In this document: in pieces, positions 59,483 through 64,000 of the stretch
How positions within the stretch are numbered: position 1 is the first letter of the stretch
Layout: the number at the start of each line of letters is the position of its first letter
From: Lachnospiraceae bacterium UBA1759
GTDB lineage: Bacteria; Bacillota; Clostridia; Lachnospirales; Lachnospiraceae
DNA: 64,000 bases
Assembly (NCBI GenBank): GCA_002315555.1
Contig: DCHF01000055.1
Coordinates: 81,652-145,651 of the forward strand
Direction: 5' to 3'
The notes under the pieces: generated by a model
What the model was told of the DNA's origin: nothing
Databases searched by the model: none
The model's input: the letters and a program-made list of their open reading frames with translations, nothing else
Made by a program: the position numbers and the translations under genes

Positions 59483-61105
59483 ATGGAAAAAGTCATCGTC
59501 CTGGACTTTGGCGGTCAGTACAACCAGCTGGTTGCGCGTCGTGTCCGAGAGTGTAATGTATACTGTGAGATCTATTCATATCGTACGCCTATTGAGAAGA
59601 TCCGGGAAATGGATCCCAAGGGCATCATTCTGACCGGCGGTCCGAACAGCTGCTACGAAGAGGGGGCGCCGACCTACTCCCGTGAACTGTTTGAAATGGG
59701 CATTCCGGTACTCGGTCTGTGCTACGGTGCACAGCTGATGTCCCATGTGCTGGGCGGTAAGGTCGAGAAGGCACCGGTCCGTGAATACGGAAAGACCGAA
59801 GTCTTTGTCGATGCAACATCTCCGCTGTTTGCCGGCGTAGGTACGCCCGCAGAGAACGTGAACGGAATCGTCTGGGAAGATCATAAGACAAATACCAATT
59901 CCACTATCTGCTGGATGAGCCATTTTGACTACATCAGTGCGATGGCACCGGGCTTCCGTTCCGTTGCACATACCGCAGACTGTCCGGTCGCGGCAGCGGA
60001 GTGTGCGGAAAAGAAACTGTATGCGATCCAGTTCCATCCGGAAGTCTTACATACGGTGGAAGGCTTCAAGATGCTGTACGCATTCGTGCGCAATGTGTGC
60101 GGATGTGCAGGCACCTGGCGCATGGATTCCTTTGTTGAGAATGCGATCCGTGACGTGCGTGAGAAGGTCGGAGACGGTAAGGTTCTGCTTGCACTTTCCG
60201 GCGGCGTGGATTCATCCGTATTGGCGGCGCTTCTGGCAAAAGCCATCGGCCCGCAGCTGACCTGTGTATTTGTCGATCACGGTCTTCTTCGTAAAAATGA
60301 AGGGGATGAGGTCGAGGCTGTTTTCGGCAAGGAAGGTAACTTTGATATCAACTTTGTCCGCGTCAATGCGCAGCAGCGGTACTATGTAAAGCTCGCCGGA
60401 GTCAGCGAGCCGGAGCGTAAGCGTAAGATCATCGGTGAAGAGTTCATTCGTGTGTTTGAGGAAGAAGCGAAGAAGATCGGAACTGTTGATTTCCTGGCGC
60501 AGGGTACCATCTATCCGGACGTTGTGGAGTCCGGACTGGGCGGTGAATCCGCAGTCATCAAGTCTCATCATAATGTTGGCGGTCTGCCGGACTTTGTGGA
60601 TTTCAAGGAGATCCTGGAGCCGCTCCGCAACCTGTTTAAGGATGAGGTCCGTAAGGCAGGTCTGGAACTGGGCCTTCCGGAATTCCTGGTCTATCGTCAG
60701 CCGTTCCCGGGTCCGGGACTCGGTGTTCGCATCGTCGGCGATGTTACCGAAGAAAAGGTCAAGATCGTTCAGGACGCGGATTACATCTACCGCGAAGAAG
60801 TGGAACGTGCCAATGCCGATTACAAGGCGGAACACGGAACGGATGCGCCCTGGATGCCGAATCAGTATTTTGCGGCACTCACCAACATGCGATCCGTCGG
60901 TGTCATGGGCGATGAACGCACCTACGATTATGCAGTTGCAGTTCGTGCCGTGCAGACCGTCGATTTCATGACGGCGGAAGCAGCGGAGATCCCGTTTGCC
61001 GTGTTGCAGACGGTCATGAGTCGTATCATCAATGAAGTACGCGGAGTCAATCGTGTATTCTACGATCTGACGTCAAAGCCGCCGGGAACGATTGAGTTCG
61101 AGTAA
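59483..61105 (+). CDS. guaA: GMP synthase (glutamine-hydrolysing)
   Basis: A 540-residue two-domain enzyme making GMP from XMP. The class I glutaminase (1-200) has GLCYGAQLMSH with Cys80 and the His-Glu pair in FHPEV. The ATP pyrophosphatase domain has SGGVDSSVLAA and the C-terminal dimerisation domain ends with KPPGTIEFE. It uses glutamine, in keeping with the preceding nitrogen genes, but has its own ribosome site (GGAGG). No purine riboswitch is seen in the 180 bp upstream. Confidence 0.97.
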   Translation: MEKVIVLDFGGQYNQLVARRVRECNVYCEIYSYRTPIEKIREMDPKGIILTGGPNSCYEEGAPTYSRELFEMGIPVLGLCYGAQLMSHVLGGKVEKAPVREYGKTEVFVDATSPLFAGVGTPAENVNGIVWEDHKTNTNSTICWMSHFDYISAMAPGFRSVAHTADCPVAAAECAEKKLYAIQFHPEVLHTVEGFKMLYAFVRNVCGCAGTWRMDSFVENAIRDVREKVGDGKVLLALSGGVDSSVLAALLAKAIGPQLTCVFVDHGLLRKNEGDEVEAVFGKEGNFDINFVRVNAQQRYYVKLAGVSEPERKRKIIGEEFIRVFEEEAKKIGTVDFLAQGTIYPDVVESGLGGESAVIKSHHNVGGLPDFVDFKEILEPLRNLFKDEVRKAGLELGLPEFLVYRQPFPGPGLGVRIVGDVTEEKVKIVQDADYIYREEVERANADYKAEHGTDAPWMPNQYFAALTNMRSVGVMGDERTYDYAVAVRAVQTVDFMTAEAAEIPFAVLQTVMSRIINEVRGVNRVFYDLTSKPPGTIEFE

Positions 61106-61110
61106 TGCCA

Positions 61111-61155
61111 AAAGCGCTGAAATCCTTGTAAATCAAGGCTTTCAGCGCTTTTTTT
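61111..61155 (+). terminator. guaA terminator
   Basis: Stem AAAGCGCTGAAA/TTTCAGCGCTTT with inner CCTTG/CAAGG, followed by Ts. Confidence 0.92.
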
Positions 61156-61185
61156 ACTTTTTTGACCCGGGGATGACCAAAAATT

Positions 61186-61234
61186 CCCAGAAATTCGAGC
61201 AAAAATATTCCTTCTGGAATTTTAAATTTCTGGG
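61186..61234. repeat. Intergenic hairpin in AT-rich spacer
   Basis: CCCAGAAATT (61186-61195) pairs with AATTTCTGGG (61225-61234), with an inner ATTCC-TTCT-GGAAT. It is followed by more small repeats up to 61320. The DNA is AT-rich here compared with guaA. Confidence 0.5.
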
Positions 61235-61323
61235 AGTTGAGAGGTTTTTTGGTGATTTCATCAAGCTAAAGTAGAAATCACTAATGAATTACGCTTGATC
61301 AGACAGGGCTGCAAAGCGAAGAC

Positions 61324-62418
61324 TTATGGCAGCAGATCTTCTTTTACCGCAGGAATCGTGATGGTTACTGTTGTTCCATATCCTTTTTCTGAGGTGTAGA
61401 TCAGACCATATTCATTTCCGAAATAAAGCTTCAAGCGTTCGTTGATATTCCCAACGCCAAAACCGTTGCGTTCCTGATGGTTATTGAGTTTATTTACAAC
61501 ACTCTCATCCATACCGCAACCATTGTCACGGATCGAAATACTGATGACAGAATCCGTAAGTACTGAATCGATATAGATGCTACCTTCAGGGGCATCCGAC
61601 TCAAGAATTCCATGGAGTACAGCGTTTTCAACTAACGGCTGAAACGTGATCTTGGGAATCAAATACTCATTATACCAGAGTTTATCTTCGTAGATAAGCT
61701 CTGTTTTTTTGTCAAAGCGCATATTCTGTATTTTGATATAGGTTGCAGCATGCCGCAATTCCTGCGCAATTGGCACGATATCGTCTCCGTGGCTTAGGCT
61801 CAACCGGTAGTAGGAGACCAGCGCATTGACGATCTGTACAATGTCCTGAGCCCCATCCTGAATCGCGAGGCAATTGATCAGGTCAAGGGAATTATAAAGA
61901 AAGTGCGGATTTATCTGATGCTGTAGCGCATTGAATTCCGCTGTTTTCACCGCTTGACCGAGTTCATATTTTTCATCGATCATCGCGCTTATCTTCTCAA
62001 TGAGAGAACGGAAGTTGCTGCTTAACTGCCCGATCTCGTCCTTTCCTTCCGTATTGAGATCTACTGAAAAATCACCGCTTTTGGCTTTCTCCATCTCACT
62101 GTTTAAGTGATCGATACGCTTTAAAACATGCGATACGCTGTTATCAACCAGAACCGAGGTCAGAATGCAGAGCAAAAGAAAACCCGCGAGAAGCGATGCG
62201 AAGAGAAGAATCTGCTGCCGGAAGATCTCGATTTTTGGAACGAAAACGGATAAACAGAAACCGGTATCCCCGATGCTTTCGCTGTGGGTGATATAACTTC
62301 GGTTGCTGATCCTGCAGGTCTTCCAGAAAAACTCCTTATCGAATAAGGGGGAGTCTTTGGTGTCAATGGTTTGTGCTTTCTCGGCGGTAAGTGTCTGGCT
62401 TTCGGATCCAGGCGAAGT
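61324..62418 (-). pseudogene. YesM/LytS-type sensor histidine kinase, N-terminus lost
   Basis: The C-terminal 365 codons of a membrane sensor kinase: part of an extracellular domain (TKDSPLFDKEFFW), one helix (ILLFASLLAGFLLLCILTSV), HAMP (about 62070-62110), the His_kinase motif QHQINPHFLYNS, N box LVENAVLHG and G boxes DNGCGM and GVGNINERL. The frame is closed upstream by a stop at 62419-62421 and has no ATG before the kinase region; the first helix and most of the sensor are absent. Its upstream end overlaps the end of a truncated esterase. Normally such kinases pair with an AraC-type regulator; none is here. The coding sequence is lower in GC than neighbours. Confidence 0.8.
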
Positions 62419-63154
62419 TCACGGTATAGGGGACGCGCGGGTCGCCGTCACTGCACATGGCAAGGAGCGAACAGGTGGCCTTGTCGGCGTAGGTCAGCGG
62501 GTTGGAGGCGATCAGTACCTCCTCCATGTCCTCGGGCTTTCCGCCGTACATGACCTCAAAGCGCTTGGGATAGATATCGTCGACTGCCATTCTGGAGCGG
62601 TGGAATTCCATGACGTCCAGCGCGCCGTACCAGGAGACCGCAGTCTGGACCTCAGAGGAGACACCGGTGTTTCCGCCCTTATCCTCAAAGGCCGGGATAC
62701 CCTCGCGGACTGCCATCAGCGCCGCGAGCTGGCCGCCGCAGGATTCGCCCCAGACACCGATCCTGTCCGGATCGATGCCGTAGGCCGCCGCATTCTTACG
62801 GATAAAGCGGACCGCGCACTTGCAGTCCATGATCTGCGACGGGAAGGGATGGACCTGGGACAGGCGGTAGTCGATCGAGACGATGACATAGCCGCGCTTT
62901 ATAAGCGTTAGGAAGCGCTTTTCCGGGCGGGACTTCCTGGTGATGTGCTCCTCGGTAAAGCCGCCGCAGTGGATCCGGAGGACCGCAGGCTTCGGGCCGG
63001 GAATCGTCTCATCTGTCAGGATGTCAAGGCACAGACTGCCCTCCTCGGTCTCCGCATATTCGATGCCGTCCAGGACCATGATGCCTTCTGCGGCAAGATC
63101 GATCGTTTCCGGTAAAAAGGGTTCACATTCAAAAGCAGCATTGGCGTCAGCCAT
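62363..63154 (-). CDS. Alpha/beta-hydrolase esterase, C-terminus lost
   Basis: A 263-residue esterase of the BD-FAE/alpha-beta hydrolase-3 type. The oxyanion motif IHCGGF (61-66) and nucleophile elbow GESCGG (Ser138) are present, and SDGDPRVPY (about 239-247) carries the acid. After that, the protein should continue for 50-60 residues with the catalytic His; instead it ends in FAWIRKPDTYRRESTNH, which lies over the kinase sequence in another frame. It is therefore truncated and probably inactive. Start ATG 63154 with GGGAGG. Confidence 0.75.
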   Translation of the reverse strand: MADANAAFECEPFLPETIDLAAEGIMVLDGIEYAETEEGSLCLDILTDETIPGPKPAVLRIHCGGFTEEHITRKSRPEKRFLTLIKRGYVIVSIDYRLSQVHPFPSQIMDCKCAVRFIRKNAAAYGIDPDRIGVWGESCGGQLAALMAVREGIPAFEDKGGNTGVSSEVQTAVSWYGALDVMEFHRSRMAVDDIYPKRFEVMYGGKPEDMEEVLIASNPLTYADKATCSLLAMCSDGDPRVPYTVNFAWIRKPDTYRRESTNH

Positions 63155-63436
63155 ACTGTTACCTCCCGTGCTGACGGCCACCCGGCGTGCAGGAGACCTG
63201 TCGTATTGTTTTCCGCGGGGATCTGTCGGATCGGGTCGCGAAATCACTTGATCTATTCTGAAGATATCATAAATAAAACACCGGAAATGCGCAATTCTTA
63301 AAATCGACCGCGGAAGCGATTCCCGTTCAGTATATGGATAGGCGAAGAAAAAGAAAAAAGTAATTGACCTTCATAGTAAAGAGAAATAGAATTAATTCAC
63401 CGGATGATGCGGACCCGATATATCAGGAATTTTTGA

Positions 63437-63661
63437 ATACCGGGAGATGCTTACAATGAGGAAAAACAATTAAAGGGTGAGATGCCCGGAAAGACCATTA
63501 AGAAGCTGCCCGGTCTGGGCGTAACACATACCGTAAACATTTCGGGTACGTTTATCGCGACCTCGAACGAGGGATTTGAGTTCGATTCCGCAGATGAACA
63601 TGTAAAGTCCAATATGTATTTGGGAAATAGCGGCAGCATTACCATGAAGCATCGCCGTTGA
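63437..63661 (+). pseudogene. Gene remnant upstream of the sulfatase
   Basis: An open stretch of 74 codons after a stop (63434-63436) reads like a real protein, including GLGVTHTVNISGTFIATSNE and NSGSITMKHRR before the stop at 63661. It has no credible start except an internal ATG at 63482. Just before it another frame (about 63402-63457) also looks protein-like (DADPIYQEFLNTGR). I read this as the frameshifted end of a lost gene. I do not recognise the family. Between 63155 and 63437 nothing else is visible. Confidence 0.4.
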
Positions 63662-63695
63662 TCAAAAGAATTCCGGAGATGATCGGAGAAGAAAA

Positions 63696-64000
63696 ATGAA
63701 AAGAAAGCCAAACATCATCATTGTCATGAGCGATCAGCAGCGGGCAGATCTCCGAAAGGTCTGTGGCTATGAGCTGGACACCATGCCGTTTCTGGACAGC
63801 CTCGGCGCGGAGGGCGTTGATTTTGCCCGCGCCTATACGCCGAATCCCACCTGCCTTCCCGCCCGTGTCAGCATGTTTACCGGGCGCTACTCGGAGGCGC
63901 ATCGCGCCCGCACGAATCACAACGCCAAGGACGCCTGCTTCACCGAGGATCTGCTCGGTGTGCTGAAGAGGGCCGGCTATGTCACGGCGCTCTGCGGAAA
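63696..64000 (+). CDS. Sulfatase (Cys type), 3' end beyond window
   Basis: The first 101 residues of a sulfatase of the alkaline phosphatase fold. It starts KPNIIIVMSDQQRADL with the metal-binding Asp, and contains the formylglycine motif CLPARVSMFTGR. The Cys must be converted by an anaerobic sulfatase-maturing enzyme (anSME), which is not in the window. No signal peptide, so cytoplasmic. It would desulfate glycans or other sulfate esters. Start ATG 63696 with GGAG 7 nt upstream. Confidence 0.92.
   Translation, partial: MKRKPNIIIVMSDQQRADLRKVCGYELDTMPFLDSLGAEGVDFARAYTPNPTCLPARVSMFTGRYSEAHRARTNHNAKDACFTEDLLGVLKRAGYVTALCG

Noticed and set aside
1..64000. CRISPR array, insertion sequence, prophage, rRNA operon or origin
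   Set aside because: No regularly spaced repeats, transposase or integrase motifs, phage structural genes, rRNA sequence or DnaA-box cluster were noticed.

Overview
The window looks like a chromosomal stretch of a Gram-positive anaerobe of the Lachnospiraceae/Clostridia type. The evidence is mid-50s GC by eye, strong AGGAGG-type ribosome binding sites on almost every gene, Cys-type sulfatase, type III glutamine synthetase, DUF4317 and DUF3006 proteins, ECF transporters, an ANTAR regulator, and many glycoside hydrolases with LplB/LplC-type sugar transport. No rRNA, insertion sequence, integrase, phage gene or CRISPR array was seen. One tRNA gene (Ala, anticodon CGC) lies at 20816-20888.

Layout. 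1-5.7 kb: an OsmC protein cut by the window edge, a PAP2-like membrane protein, a GH29 fucosidase diverging from mntP and a Ca/Na antiporter, a VWA protein and a lone 1-phosphofructokinase. 6-19.7 kb: a carbohydrate locus with a LacI regulator, a three-gene sugar ABC transporter, a GH2 and a clan GH-A hydrolase, an ECF S component, a nitroreductase, a GH50-like enzyme and an MFS permease. 19.8-26 kb: esterases, the tRNA, an AT-rich SHOCT protein, another MFS permease and several unknowns. 26-30.4 kb: a nickel operon (larE, larB, NikMN, NikQ, NikO) behind a strong promoter and a leader that ends in an intrinsic terminator. 30.5-39.6 kb: a PLP racemase, a GGDEF protein, GH51 arabinofuranosidase with a GPH symporter, a MATE pump and a type-B carboxylesterase. 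39.6-47.8 kb: an esterase operon, two tiny conserved proteins, DUF4317, a CrtI-like flavoprotein paired with a ferredoxin-type reductase, a second MATE pump and a metallophosphoesterase. 47.9-59.3 kb: a nitrogen-assimilation block with an ANTAR regulator, a GlnA-type glutamine synthetase, a glutamate synthase split over five genes, GlnN (type III GS) and an Amt transporter fused to a P-II domain. 59.4-64 kb: guaA, then a disturbed area in which a YesM-type kinase without its N-terminus abuts an esterase without its C-terminus, followed by a gene remnant and the start of a sulfatase.

How it works together. The sugar locus has the parts to sense (LacI), import (ABC, GPH, MFS) and cleave plant or host glycans (GH2, GH29, GH50-like, GH51, esterases). 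The nitrogen block has the parts to import ammonium, fix it through two glutamine synthetases, and return glutamate through an electron-fed glutamate synthase; guaA follows as a glutamine user. The nickel operon supplies Ni and two of the enzymes for the nickel-pincer cofactor, but larC and larA are not in the window.

The most interesting regulatory reading is that three transcription units appear to be controlled by leader terminators: the lar/nickel operon (26042-26221) and the two divergent nitrogen operons (55001-55273). In addition, two copies of a 10-bp inverted repeat with identical 48-bp spacing mark the LacI gene and its presumed target operon. All RNA folds were paired by eye and need computation.
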